From the NCBI GenBank assembly GCA_050084515.1, contig CM114272.1, forward strand, positions 25,172,001-25,236,000: a stretch of DNA of 64,000 nucleotides, in the 5' to 3' direction. Under the pieces are notes generated by a model. The model did no database searches and was not told where the DNA came from. It saw nothing but the letters and a program-made list of their open reading frames with translations. Source of the stretch: Blasia pusilla. Its lineage: Eukaryota; Marchantiophyta; Marchantiopsida; Blasiales. The position numbers were made by a program, and so were the translations under genes. Below, one piece after another: positions 1 through 11,932 of the stretch; the first letter of the stretch is position 1; every line of letters starts with the position of its first letter.

Positions 1-257
1 GAAATGCCATGCATCGCACATAATCCTTTGTTTCATACTTGTATCAATCACATGGAGATCCAATATCATCTTTTTTGGTGAGTTGATTTAGAGAGATTTT
101 CAAGTTAGTCCATTCAATTTGTCTAATATAGGATAATCGTGCAGACATCTTCACCCAACTGTCCAAGAAAATGAAGTATTAGGATAATCTTCCAGACATC
201 TCCCAACTCTCCAATGGACCTCGCATGAGCTCCCAAACCAAGATCCAACAATATGAG

Positions 258-545
258 TCACGGGTTTGAATCATATTTGGGGCTCGGCATCTCAGAAGTC
301 AACAGCTCCACTTTTGGCTCTTTGTCTGATATTACTTCGTCTCTTGGCTTTTGTTGCTTGACTTGGTGCTTCCGTAGTTCTACACCCTTGGTCGTCATCT
401 TTAAGCCTTCTTGACTCACATCTCCTCCTTGTTTCTTGCATCCGTCCTTGAGCACCTAGGCCTTCCTTGGGTTTTCCCCAAGCATCTCGTTGCTTCCACG
501 ATCCCAAGTTCTTGCTCACCAAGGACAAGCTCTGATACCATATAT
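258..545 (-). mobile_element. Ty3/gypsy leader and start of gag, remnant
   Basis: Read on the minus strand this holds the untranslated leader and first codons of gag of a gypsy element related to the complete copy at 41856-49219. The stretch 410-540 aligns by eye with 48075-48207, sharing the blocks around the gag start, 'ATCTCCTCC' and 'CTCACCAAGGA', and ends in the same primer binding site. The reading frame starting near 398 is basic and gag-like but breaks off near 258. There the sequence jumps to a piece resembling the inside of the LTR (compare 220-290 with 832-900), so the body has been deleted or rearranged. The rest of the element would lie left of the window. Confidence 0.6.
529..540 (-). 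other. Primer binding site for initiator tRNA-Met
   Basis: GCTCTGATACCA on the plus strand reads TGGTATCAGAGC on the minus strand, the usual plant retrotransposon site complementary to the 3' end of initiator tRNA-Met. It lies five bases from the LTR edge at 546 and so fixes the orientation of this element as minus. Confidence 0.8.
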
Positions 546-1568
546 TGTGCGCTTTCTCCCCTCAAACATCAATCTTTAGAATTGCGGAAGCGTACGTTCA
601 GTAGGACATGCTCTCAACGTTGATTTGCACCCAAACATAATCACGTTACTCCGATCTAGGTCAATCGGCCTTCCAACTGACCGAGTTCTTAACTTGAGAT
701 GTCATCAAGCTCAACCTTCCCTCATTCCCAGCTTCCCAACACATGCAAGTCTTTCAAGACTTGGGATTGACTTTCTGATTAGTCCACAAACTTAAAATGG
801 CATTTGCACACTTAGCAGTCCCAACTGTCCAACGGACCTTGCATGAGCTCCCAAACGAAGTCCCAACAAGATGAGTCATGGGTTGGAATCCATAAGGGAC
901 CTCCAAAATCAACTCTTTTGGATTTGATTCCGGTTTCGAATCCCAACGCCAAAACGCCCAATCCATTTTGTGCCCTTGAGTTTCCCCTCGGCACCCAAAG
1001 TGGGGTTCGAGTTCCAAGCACCCTTGGAGAACTTTCCCCTTACAGAATCCTTTTGGGATCTCTGCCCTCCCCCTACCTTTGGGGAAGAGACATCCAGGAC
1101 CCTCTTTTTGGTCCTCAACCCAATTCCCCGCAGAGTTATTTTTGGCCAATATCTCAGCCTTTGCTTGTGCATTTGCTAAGATCTTTAGTGCGTTGAAATT
1201 TCCTTTGCATAAACTTTCCAACGCCACTTTACTTGTCCCAATGCATCTTGAGACAAAAAATTATGGTAAAAAATACAGTAAAAAACCCCAAACGCTTGTC
1301 ATGTCCCAAATCCGGTTCTCATCTTTTGGCCATGTCTTATCCTAGACTGGACTCCTCTCTAGTATGGGTTTGTGTTTGGTTATGGTTTCCTTAGTCACAA
1401 TCTTAAACGCATGAAACACTCAAAATGCTAGCGTTGCTCGCGTCTTGCACTTTTGTTTTCTAACTTGTCTCCTTTTGAAACCTCTCAAAAGCAGAAACCA
1501 TCCTAGCATAAGCCCGCTAGAGTTCGGATGTTCTCCTCGACGCTCGTTTGGTTATGAGGGTTGCAATA
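546..1568 (-). mobile_element. 5' LTR of an old Ty3/gypsy element
   Basis: The segment follows the primer binding site and aligns along its whole length with the LTRs at 41856-42858 and 48210-49219. Shared blocks include 'TTGCGGAAGCGTACGTTCA', 'CCAAAGTGGGGTTCGAGTTC' and the ending 'CGTTTGGT.ATGAGGGT'. It runs from TGTGCGC to TTGCAATA, a decayed form of the TGTCGCG...CGCGACA termini of the young copy. It is clearly more diverged than that pair, so it is an older insertion of the same family. Confidence 0.75.
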
Positions 1569-4500
1569 CCTCCTTACTTGCATCGATGAGTTGGAGCAAA
1601 GGATTGCTGCCATGACAATGATGCACCCAAGGACAGGCACATTGCCCAAAGTTGCTAGTGTGGCTCCAACCTTGCTAGTGTCGGCTTGTTTGGAGTCAAT
1701 GTCGACCACACTATTGGAGGTAGCCACTTGGATGAGCCAAGCTCCGTTGTTTTCTTCCATGGAGTTGGCAAAAACGGACCAACGGAGGTGTTCCAACTAG
1801 CCGCCATGTTGTGTGAGCGTGGAGAGGTGACTGCCTCTCGTTCTGAGGGGGTTCTTAAGGAGATGGTGGACTTGCCCTCACAATAGGTGCTTGGGACGTC
1901 CTCCACTAAATCATGGACTCATGGCATGTTATGGCGGCAAAGTTAGTGGATATGCGAGCTAGGCTAGCGATAGAGTGAGCCATGATCACATCAGGTGTAG
2001 TGGTGTTGGATAACCAAGCAAGAGTGTTTCGCTTGGTTAGCTCGATGAGTATGGTGTACCACCCGTAGTGCGTCCTACTTGATTCGGAAGCGCAACTCTT
2101 GATGCTAGGAAAGGCTGTGTGTTTGGCATTGGGATTATGGGAAGGCTACATGCAATAATTTTCCCTGTCAGATAGATGGGGGTGTATCACCCACGCAATA
2201 CATGACTTGAGAAGAGTTAGTAGTTAGACTCAGTAGAGCATGAGTCGGATAGTGTGATGGTGCGCACTCGGGAAATTACAACACCAACATAGTCGTATGA
2301 TGTGTTGGTAGGGAGTACAGTGTTGTACTCCCTTGGTTTCATCTTGGATTTTTGGGAGGAGACGGCTTCTTATATAGGTGTGTAGGGTGGCAATCATGTG
2401 ATGGACGAGTGAGACATACACCAATGCAATTTATGGGGTGTAGTGGTGGTCAACCACGTGAAGATATGGTGACCATCTTAGCAGTATTGACATGTGGTGT
2501 TAGCTGATCAAGAGAGTTACGGGAGAGGAGCACACATGCGGAGGGAATTCTCGTAGCAGATAGTCCCACAGAGAGACATGTGAGGGTGGGTGTCTCTACC
2601 CGTGGTGCAGAGACCTATTTATCGTTGTTGGGTACGAGCGTTGAGATATGTGGAGTGCAGACGAGCTGGTGAGGCAAGTGTGGAGTTGTGCTTGTGTCTT
2701 GGAGTAAATAGAGTCAAGTGACAGTCGAGCTCTTGGACGTACTACAGACTTCATATCTTTGGGTACCACACGTGTTGTGTGGCAACGTTTGGAGCAGTGT
2801 ACGAGAGTGTTAGATCTCTTCGAAGGGATCAACACGGCACTTAGCTACAGTGTTGCAATGTTGCAAGGATGACCACACTGGTGGTGCTAAATGTGTATAG
2901 GATAGTAGACCATGTCAGGTAGATATGTGTGTGCTATCTGGAGTTAGGGGGGCCCAATTGCCAACTAGGGAGGCGATTGTGGGGTCTCAATGTATATGCG
3001 TGAGCTTGTTTCGTTTATGGATGGATCAATCTGTGTATTGGGAAGACCGTTGTTGTGTGGTGTGTAGATGTGACCAACGATGTGGTTGTGTAGCGATGTG
3101 TATGGGCACGACAAAAAGATGATTCTCATCCAAGTAAAATTGAATTATCCATATTTCCACAGAGATTATTAGATACCTTTTTTACATGAAGAAAACCATG
3201 TTTAGGAAATTCCATTCCATACAATTTTAAACGATAGAATCCACTTTATCTATAGTATTAACATAGGATTGATTACTCTTGTGACAACACCTCTCTTGGT
3301 GACGTGTGGCTAGAGAAATATTGCTACCCCTTTAACCCTTTAAGTGAAATTGAAAGTGAGAATGAAAGGAATATAGTACCTATGGCCCCATAGATGCACA
3401 ACAACTTTGAATCCTAGGAAACCATGGGCATTTACTAGTCTCTTTTAAAAGACAAAATTGACATAAAAAATAATTACGATCCCTATAGACACTCCCTTTT
3501 TTTTTCCATCTAGACTATCCGCGTGTCATCCACATGTGTTCAATGATTAATTTCTCTCCCACCCCTCTCAAAGGGCATACTGATTTTCATACTAAAAATG
3601 AAAAATATTTAGGATCCTTACAAATTCTCCCTAATTTTTTCTTTCTTTATGTCACCCATATGTCTTCGATACTTACTTTCTCCCCACCCTGAGAGGGGTG
3701 GGGAGAGAAAATAAAACATGAAACACCTATGGTGACTTGCACCCGCATGGCAAGGACAAAATCAGTGAGGAATTGGTCTTTCCGTTTTTGCGTTTCAAGT
3801 GTCCTTGAGAAATTCTGGCCACGGGACATCGTCCTTGAATGTTAGTCATGAGTATATTTATGAGTCCTGTAGATTGTCAGTATATTTACTTTGACCCATA
3901 CGTGGAACCGACAAGGGTACTTTTATGGTTTCGCCCTGGCACCATGAGGTGTCATCGAGATGTGGGCACTCGTTTGCATCGTCTTGTGATAGCCCTCTCA
4001 TGTCTGATAGATTCCTATTCGACAAGCCTCCTCTTCGCTTCACCTACAGTCCGGGTTCTACGGGATTCTTTCCTCGTAAGCTTCCATGTCATCTTCATGG
4101 AAATTTTACTTCTTACCCTTATAGAATGTATGCTTCTTCGATTAACGACATAGGTCTTTTTTGGCCTTTCACCGTATCTCGAGGTTTTATTAAAATAAGT
4201 TTCAAATTGTAGTGTTAATTGTTAGTGGTATGTCACAAACATAGTCCGACTTTGTGATTTCATGTAATCCCATTAACGAGTATGCCGGCCGGTTTGGATT
4301 TTTTAAGAGAGGGTTCGGAGAAGACTAATGCTAATACGGCGGAAAGAGACTCCGGGAGATTAACATTAGCAGCGGGAAGAGACGAAGGCACGACAACCTG
4401 AAGGCGCTTCAGGTTTCCAGGTTTCGACGTGGAATTGACAGGGCATGGCGTGGAGAAGAACGGAGGAGAGACTAATTAATACGAACACCGAGAGTAATTG

Positions 4501-5501
4501 GTTATGAAAGGACAAAACTCAATCGAACAAACTCAAATTCACATCAAATTTCATTGGAAGGTTGAGGAAGGTGCAGAATACAACTTGTAATGTGTTGCCT
4601 CTGCATTCGGGGCTCGATTGTTGTAGGGGACGTAAAAAGACTTAGAAGAGAAAAACATGAAGAGAAGATTTAATAAGAAAGTTTAAAAAGTTTCACACTA
4701 CAAAAGGATTGATTGAGTTTTTAACAAGGCTGGAAGGTAAAAAAGAGAACTTTATTTACAAATTTGTAAGTATAACGTGTCCGATTCCATGTGTAGGCTA
4801 GAAAAAATTCAAAACATACACTTTGTATGAATCTAGATCATAATTTTCAAATGAACAAAATTATGATGTATTTCAATTCTAAAATTAGTCTGTTCGAGAC
4901 GCTAAAATTATTTCATTATGATTTGAAAAATTAATTATGCTCATTTTTTTTATATTTTAAAATTTAATTCATAAGCCTACCATTTATTGATCGTGTAGGT
5001 TATCCCCTATTTTAGGATCATTTCAAATTCTTTTAGAAATTCTCTTTTTCTAATAAGTTCCCTATTTCATATAGAATTGATTTTCTATTTCAAAAACATG
5101 ATCTAAAAGAGTATCCTTCCTCATTTCTAATTTCATTACAAAGACAAAAGGAGAGATCTATGTCATGTCTTTTAGGATAGATCAACTACATCTAGTAGAG
5201 TATCTTCGAGGATAGTGGACGACAACCTCATGAGGTTGAGGATGACAAACTAAGGCCACGAGTAACTTGAGAGAGAGTAGATTTTCCCTTCTTCTTGGCT
5301 TATTTGGAGCCATGTAGAGAAATTCACTATTTCGAGGTGACTTGCACGCAGAGGTTACCGAGGAGTGAGCTTGGGAGAGGGAAGGGGTATACCCAAGGAT
5401 AGAGAGCTTTGGTCAAACCTTTGGCATGAGGCGATGAAACTATGGTCATCCTTGCTTGGTGTAACCTAAACCTCTCATTAAGAGAGTGGGTTTGGTTTGA
5501 T

Positions 5502-5503
<2 letters not shown>
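1569..5503. other. Intergenic, no recognisable gene
   Basis: Nothing here gives a convincing protein. Open frames are short and without recognisable motifs. 1569-3120 is moderately GC-rich and rich in GTG/TGTG words; 3120-5500 is more AT-rich with frequent stops. A pyrimidine block and its approximate complement (TCTCCCCACCC ... GGGTGGGGAGAGA) at about 3678-3709 could form an imperfect hairpin. Confidence 0.5.

Positions 5504-5546
<43 letters not shown>
5504..5546. repeat. (GA)n microsatellite
   Basis: About 21 uninterrupted GA dinucleotides. The flanks are unique AT-rich sequence. No gene context is recognisable. Confidence 0.95.
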
Positions 5547-5550
<4 letters not shown>

Positions 5551-6960
5551 ATTGATAGAGATGCTTGATTTAATTGGAGATATTTTGAGATTTGATCGTC
5601 TTGATGTTTGGATGCCATGAAATAGCATGGGGTATTGTGTATTTATGTGTGACTTTGATGATAATGATGTATGTTGTGTAGCACACGACATGTATAGGGG
5701 AGAGATCTTTGTAATAGAAGAATTTTGGAGTGAAAAATAAATCACTTGTAATCGACTTTGTAGATTACAAGCTGTTTTCCCAATGTAGTATCTCCTAAGA
5801 GTCTTCTTGATGCTCTAATATTTTATGTTTTTTTATAATTATTTCTCGAATTGAATCAATACATGTGGAAGCGCTGCTCAAAATGACATAGATAAGAGAG
5901 CAAATCCTCCGTGAAGAGGTTCATAAGAGAGTATGTGAGGATAGTGGATTTCTAGTTTCTATGTTTACACGTCAAATGTTTTGTGGGGATGACATAGACA
6001 TAAGTGTTGTTGGTTTTTTGGTCAAAGATCATGTAACCATCATTGTTAGTAATAGACCAAAGCTTGAATGCTACTAAAAATGTATGTAGGTTGTAAATCT
6101 TAAAGTAAGGCATGTAACGCACAAAATAGAGAGCAAAATGTAGACACAAAGAAATTGGTGGAGGAAAATGTGATCATGATCTTCCTCATAATCATGACCA
6201 TGGCCAAGATTATTGTTAGGGTATATCTTAACCATAAGATTTGATATGGCTATGAAGGAGGCATGCCACATGAAAGGATAGGAGTGTATGATGTGAGAGA
6301 CCTATCATATTGTGGTAAACCCCAATAGTGAGCGAGGATGTGGTGAAAGAGTGAGAATGACAAGTGATAGCAGGTCAAAAGGAGATTACCCAAACAAAAA
6401 GTGAACCAAGTCCAATTGAAATAACTTACCGGAAACGAGAAAAATTTCAAAAACGATTTCGAATGAACATGGAATAAAAGAATAATCTAGATACTCATAT
6501 TTTGCTCTTTTAGAGCGTATCATCGATCTTTGTGAAGAGTGAGAGAAAATATATATAATATAAAGGTAGAAAAAGGATGGGAAACCCAACACGATACAAA
6601 TACAAAAGAAAGGGCATTAGACCCAAAAAATAGAACCCAAGAGGTGGGAACCGGCCCCGATATGTAAACATTATGATGTGATCTTGTGGGTTTCCTCCTT
6701 ATTTTAGAATGCTACCACTTGGGCTTGCAACTCCTCTTGCGAAGAGTCAAGCCATTGCTTCCACCGTCGAGCAAGTCGTACGCATGGTAATAGTACTTCA
6801 TTGAAGTAGTTATCTTCTCTGGTCGGTAGCGATAATCCATGCAAACAATGTCATGTGCACATGTGCAAAACATGCGTCTTAAAGTCGAGGACCGCTGCAG
6901 CAACTGGGCTGTGTACGGACACTGTCACACTAGAGTGTAGTTTAGACTGCGTAGTAAATT
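5547..6960. other. Intergenic, no recognisable gene
   Basis: AT-rich sequence with only short open frames on both strands and no motif I recognise. Base composition becomes GC-richer after about 6900, where the promoter and 5' untranslated region of the lipase gene would lie. Confidence 0.5.
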
Positions 6961-7268
6961 CGGCCAAGGTCCACCTAGCGACGCAGGAGCGATAGCGGGG
7001 AATAGGCCTGGAGTTTCGTCTGTGAAATGTTCGGAGTTTGATTTGCAGGCTTTGCTATTAATTTGCGGGCTCCCTCACTCCATTTCAAAGAACAACCGAA
7101 TTCGGCTCGAGAGGAGAGAACTCCTGCGGTTCATGTCAACCCGTTCCTGGGAATCGTTCGTGGTCGAGCTTGCCACAAGAAGATCACTGGCAGGCAGGAG
7201 ATCCACCTGAGGAAATTCGAAGCACAGAGTAATCGTAGAGAGGGAGGCCGACAGTGGGGCTAGGAATC

Positions 7269-9050
7269 ATGGCGAGTGTAATTTGTGCGCGAGCACTGAA
7301 CACTCCGCTCTTGCAGGCGAATTGTGTAGCGGATCTTCCCACGGTTCAACCCCGTCAGAAGCGATCAGCTCTGGGTAATCGCGGAACATTTGCAGTTCCG
7401 GGCCCGAGGCAGAATTTCCCGCAGGGAGTCTTTGTGCCGACGGCGAGCAACGGCTCCCAGCGGCAGCTCCGAATGCAGGTCGTGAGTCCCCGTGTGGGCG
7501 ATTCCTCAACGTCCTCTCCGCAGTCAGAAAAGGATGCGGCGGAGGTGGACGAGGCAGGCGTGGATAATGTCACACTGGATCTAGAGTCGCGGGGTTCTGC
7601 AGAGACGGAGCATCCTTTCTCGCATCTCATAATCGGTGAGAGATGGCGAGAAATCCAAGGGTCGAACAAGTGGGAAGGACTGCTGAATCCCATGGATCCT
7701 CTGCTTCGAGGCGAGGTAATCCGATATGGGGAGTTCGCTCAGGCCACATACGATGCTTTCGATTACAACACGCACTCGCCCTATTGCGGCAGCTGCAAGT
7801 ACAACAAGCGACGTCTCCTCCAGAAGATAGGACTGGAGAACCGTGGCTACGAGGTAACGGATTACATTTACGCTACCTCCGGCAAGGAAAATCCCCTCGC
7901 CAACATCTTCAAGCTGATCGACCTGGATGACTCCGACGGCATCGATTCAAGAGACGTCTGGGACGTTGAGTCCAACTGGATGGGATTCGTCGCAGTGGCC
8001 ACGGATCCAAAGGAGATCGCGCGTCTTGGGCGCCGGGACATAGTGGTGGCATGGAGAGGAACTGTCACCAAGCTCGAGTGGCTCGAAAATCTCCGGAACG
8101 TCCAGTCTCCGGGCGGTTTGGATCCGAGAAGAGCCGGGCAAGGGCCTTGGTGGCAACCCGACCTGAAGGTGGAGAAGGGATTTCTGAGTCTTTACAAGTG
8201 TAGGAACGAGGGATCACCTTTCACGAAGAAGAGTGCGCGTGAGCAAGTGCTGGGAGCGCTGAAGAAGCTGATTCACAAGTACAGGAACGAAGAGCTAAGT
8301 ATCACTCTCACCGGTCATAGCTTGGGGAGTGCTCTAGCTAAGCTGTGCGCCTACGATTTTGCGGAGTCGCAAGTGAATCGGAGGTTAAAGGATGAGTGCT
8401 GCGATGTGGAGGTGCCCAAAGATTGGGATGACCCGTCAGACAATGGTCTAGTGCAGTCTGTTGATGAGTCGATCGAGAACAAGCTCGGGACCATACCGAT
8501 CTCGGTGTACTCATTTGGAGGACCCCGGGTGGGGAACGATGCGTTCAAAGATCGAGTGGATGAGCTAGGGGTCCATGTCCTCCGAGTGGTGAATGTCAAT
8601 GACGCGGTGCCAACCGTTCCTGGTGTGATTTTTAACGAGAAATTGAACTTTCTCGAGAAGAATCTGAACATGGTCTGGCTGCTGTTGGAGAGGATGCCAT
8701 GGACGTACTCTCACGTTGGTGTCGAGCTGCGGCTGAACAACTTTGCCTCGCCATACCTCAGGAGGACCAAAGATCCTCTGAGTAATCACAATCTGGAAGC
8801 GTATCTCCATCTGCTAGATGGCTACCACGGTCCCGAGCGACCCTTCGAACCAGCGATCAGCCGGGATCCAGCTCTGGTGAACAAGGCGAGCAATTTTCTC
8901 ATGCCGAAGCACATGATCCCGCCGTCTTGGTTTCAGGAGGAGAACAAAGGTCTCAAGCGCAGTGTGGAAGGTCGCTGGGTGGTCAAAGAACGTGAACCGG
9001 AGGATCATCCCGAGGTGGATCTCGATATGGAAAACCAATCATTTGCTTGA
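7269..9050 (+). CDS. Plastid phospholipase A1-like class 3 lipase (PLA1-I / DAD1-like)
   Basis: An intact intronless frame of 593 codons. I chose the ATG at 7269 because the frame upstream offers only a GTG at 7254 and the N-terminus from this ATG looks like a plastid transit peptide: basic and Ser/Ala rich, without acidic residues for about 90 residues. The family signature begins near residue 120 (WREIQGSNKWEGLLNPMDP) and continues with YGEFAQATYDAFD, YIYATS and RRDIVVAWRGTVTKLEWLEN. The nucleophile elbow is LTGHSLGSALAKL with Ser351. The other likely catalytic residues are Asp445 (VNVNDAVP) and His482 (YSHVGVEL). The C-terminus carries HNLEAYLHLLDGYHG, typical of class I plastid PLA1 enzymes. 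These hydrolyse acyl chains of phospho- and galactolipids and in flowering plants can feed oxylipin synthesis. No interruption is seen, so I regard it as functional; substrate preference cannot be read from the sequence. Confidence 0.93.
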   Translation: MASVICARALNTPLLQANCVADLPTVQPRQKRSALGNRGTFAVPGPRQNFPQGVFVPTASNGSQRQLRMQVVSPRVGDSSTSSPQSEKDAAEVDEAGVDNVTLDLESRGSAETEHPFSHLIIGERWREIQGSNKWEGLLNPMDPLLRGEVIRYGEFAQATYDAFDYNTHSPYCGSCKYNKRRLLQKIGLENRGYEVTDYIYATSGKENPLANIFKLIDLDDSDGIDSRDVWDVESNWMGFVAVATDPKEIARLGRRDIVVAWRGTVTKLEWLENLRNVQSPGGLDPRRAGQGPWWQPDLKVEKGFLSLYKCRNEGSPFTKKSAREQVLGALKKLIHKYRNEELSITLTGHSLGSALAKLCAYDFAESQVNRRLKDECCDVEVPKDWDDPSDNGLVQSVDESIENKLGTIPISVYSFGGPRVGNDAFKDRVDELGVHVLRVVNVNDAVPTVPGVIFNEKLNFLEKNLNMVWLLLERMPWTYSHVGVELRLNNFASPYLRRTKDPLSNHNLEAYLHLLDGYHGPERPFEPAISRDPALVNKASNFLMPKHMIPPSWFQEENKGLKRSVEGRWVVKEREPEDHPEVDLDMENQSFA

Positions 9051-9256
9051 AGGTTAGGATCTCTTCTTCGTGAGAGGCGCTCATGTCCCCCCTGCTTTTG
9101 ATTCGATCGCAGACTAGCAGAGGTAGAGACAGCGACGGTTTACCAGACCAGTTGCAGCTAGTGGATCGAGTAGCAAAAATTTGATTTCACCCAGTCGTGA
9201 AATCATCGGTGTGGGAGCTCTAGACCAGAAGCTTGGTTTCCACTCACGATTTCTCC

Positions 9257-9308
9257 TCCGTCCCCAGTAGAGAAACTCTTGCTCCGTCCCCAGTAGAGAA
9301 ACTCTTGC
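9257..9308 (+). repeat. 26-bp perfect tandem duplication behind the lipase gene
   Basis: The unit TCCGTCCCCAGTAGAGAAAC plus CTCTTGC-type end occurs twice without a mismatch (9257-9282 and 9283-9308), about 200 bp after the lipase stop and probably inside its 3' untranslated region. Its identity suggests a recent duplication. Confidence 0.9.
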
Positions 9309-10244
9309 TTAGAGACGACCAGGTCTACAACTCAGCCATGGAGAACGAGAGTGTTCCCGTGGAGAGGCGAGAGAATGTAACTTTAAGGTCCAGGAATGTT
9401 GTGTACAAATGTTACGAAACGTGATATGGTTCTCAGCATCTCTCATATTCTTTAAATCAGTGTGCATGTTTTCCCACACTTCCCAGGATGTTTCCGATCA
9501 AATCTGCACAGCTGATTTTGGACACTTTTTTTCTACTCCTCGCATGCTGCAAATAATCCGTAACCCTCTCGCGAATTTCGCGGACGTCTCCATGCATTCG
9601 TCGCTCCCTAGAGTCTATTTAGTCAGCGGGCCTGACTATTCGCCTGTGCTCTCTCATCTCCCAGTGACCGACCCACGAACTCGGATAATTACGAAACGCA
9701 GCTTTGATTATTAGGGCCACTCGTGGCAACGGCCAATGCCCGTTTGAAGAAACGGGTTTCTGGGAACGCCGAAAGAAATTTTTGGGACGATATCAAAATT
9801 TAAATTATTGTTTATAAGAAAGTTATTATTATTATTAATAAAGTCCATTCGTGTAAAATTGCGCCTGTAAGCAGCCCGGCCGAGGATTCTTGTGAGGTCC
9901 AACCGTCCAACCATATGCGCGTTTGGCGAGTCAGGCTGAGCTTGACATCATGCGACTCGACCGAACTCGCCGAACGCATCAGATGACAGATCGTCATCTG
10001 AAAATAATTTAATCATTTATCAGAGCTAGTTTTTTATGTTAAAATTTCGGGTTTCATTCTTATCCTTATTGTAGGTCTTAAGACACGACATATTTTCATG
10101 GACCACATTTTTCGGAAATTTTCAAAGGGATAAGTTTCTAGATTAGCTTTGTGTCGTCAGAAATAATTTCTTGAAAACAGTTAGATTTTTTACCACATTT
10201 TCACCAAAGCTGCGGTTTTGCGTTTAAGATAGTAGTAGGATAAG
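9309..10244. other. Intergenic after the lipase gene
   Basis: Probably the end of the lipase transcript followed by non-coding DNA. Frames are short. 9780-9845 is AT-rich with ATT repeats. No terminator-type signal can be assigned with confidence. Confidence 0.4.
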
Positions 10245-10305
10245 GCTTAGCCCAAATGGCTTGGTTGGAGGGAGGTGCTTAGCTCAAATGGCTTGGTTGG
10301 AGGGA
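10245..10305. repeat. Tandem duplication, 32-bp period
   Basis: Two copies of a 29-base unit (GCTTAGCCCAAATGGCTTGG...; 10245-10273 and 10277-10305) differ at one base (C/T) and are separated by three bases. They lie just upstream of the reverse-transcriptase remnant and may belong to it. Confidence 0.85.
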
Positions 10306-10529
10306 TGAGCCAAGCAGGCCGGTGCAGTAAAGGAGTACTGGTAGATGATGGAATATCTACGGACACCTTTCGGAGCGCTTGGGAGTCCCACTCGGGAGCC
10401 AGGACTTTGTATCCAATTTTGTAGCTCTTACCGAGGATCTTCTCCACGTTGATGATCTTAGGAGGATTGGTGGCCCTTAAGTCGCCTACGACATCCTTTC
10501 ATCTTGTTTCGCTCGTAGACCAAGTTACC

Positions 10530-11730
10530 TATGTAGAACCATGTGGGAGTCTACCCACATTTCTTCCTTGTATAGATCTTTTGATAGAAAGATCATGCAG
10601 GTGTTTGGGGATCTTCTAGGATCCAGCTCCTTAGAGTGTCCCGTGGGGGAGTTAGCTAGTAGACAGGCTTCTTGGCCGATTGCCTTTGGCGGAGTAGGTC
10701 CTACATCGACAAAGTTAATGGCGCCCTCGGCTTTTTTAGGGAGTTGAGCCACTGTAGCACCCCTTCTTTGCTCCAGATTTTTTTGTTAGGGATAGACCTC
10801 TCCTTTTACAATACGTTTCCCAGGTTGAGTATGGCCTTTTCCCACTTCTGTCTTCACTCATAGCTTGTAGAGACTCCCTTCTAGTTGAGGCTAGAGCCGT
10901 CCTTCCCACCTTCTCATCTTTAGTTACTTATGGGCAATCTAGGCTCCTATCTTGTTTGATGGAAGCCCACTTTGAGGCAGTGTTCCGAAGTACTATGTCG
11001 GATGGAAATATCCCCATGGAGGCTCGAGCCCGTATTCGCTCTTGCTCCAAAAAGGGGGCAGGCTCATGGGTGGGGGCTCGCCCCCTCATGTGGGCTTTCC
11101 GCATTGCACCACTTACCTACACTATAGCGATGCGGTTCCGACTGGGCCTCCCCAACCATGGCGATTGGTTTGACACATTGCAAGTGTCGCTGGAGTCTGG
11201 ATCCACTTGGTATGCATTTGGCACTATGTTCAGTTGGGGGTGAGAGGATAGCCACTCACAACACATTGCGGGATATAATGTTCGATATTGCTTGCAAAAG
11301 TGGCTTCTATGTGTAGAGAGAGAGAGAGGCACTACTCCATGCGCGTGGGATTTCCTTATCCGTGCTAATCTTTACATGACGCATAAGTCTAAGGTGGTGG
11401 TGGCGGATGTTGTAGTGACGGATCCTACGTGGGAGGTGGTGCGAGCCCAAGTGGTGGCACAAGGGAGATTGCTACAAGGAGCGGCGGCGACGGTAAAGAA
11501 GACCCATATCTATAGTCGACTTCATGACGGACTTCCTTATGGATTGCGTCCATCATCTCTAGTCAAGAAATGAGTTGTCCTTAACTATTGCGATTCTTTA
11601 TTGTAGGCAACGAGTCTCCTTAGCTTTGCAGCGTGCCCATGTAAATGGGCTTTTGCGGCAGGCGGAGGCGGTTGAAGACGCCAATGCTAGAGGTCTGCTT
11701 AGTTGTTGCCCTCTAGCGCATACTACGGTG
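10530..11730 (+). pseudogene. Non-LTR-type reverse transcriptase, C-terminal remnant
   Basis: Several plus-strand frames together resemble the C-terminal end of a plant reverse-transcriptase family. ASWPIAFGGVGPTSTKLMAP and SAFLGS (about 10664-10745) look like the thumb segment. RARIRSCSKKGAGSWVGARP followed by FRIAPLTYTIAMRFRLGLP (about 11025-11155) resembles the downstream conserved block. A later piece with DVVVTDPTW (about 11405-11430) fits the end of the same family. The pieces are in different frames and separated by stops, so it is dead. No 5' part, poly-A tail or target duplication is recognisable. The assignment rests on remembered family patterns and is moderate. Confidence 0.45.
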
Positions 11731-11859
11731 TAGCCTCTCCATGCAGGTGATATTTTCAGGTGCTGCGAGTCCGACTAGCAACCAAAAAACTTGAGATGCA
11801 TAAAATGCCTAACACATCTCCGAACAACACCAAATGAGCTACACCAGTGTGTATACTGG

Positions 11860-11932
11860 CATAGTTAAGAACTCAGCAGTTAAGCGTCTTCCAGGCAGAA
11901 TAGCCCAAAGATGGGTGATCAGTTATGCAACA
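11860..11932 (+). repeat. 5S rRNA-derived segment, possibly of a Cassandra-like TRIM or SINE
   Basis: AAGAACTCAGCAGTTAAGCG (11867-11886) matches the plant 5S rRNA internal promoter (AGAACTCCGCAGTTAAGCG) with one mismatch. It is followed at the expected distance by AAAGATGGGTGATC (11908-11921), close to the 5S C-box GGATGGGTGACC. The intervening bases are diverged and the surrounding sequence is not 5S, so this is not a functional 5S gene. 5S-derived promoters are known in Cassandra TRIM retrotransposons and in some SINEs. I could not define element ends. Confidence 0.55.

Noticed and set aside
11867-11886. Functional 5S rRNA gene
   Set aside because: Only the promoter-like parts match; the rest of the 120-base gene is missing or diverged.
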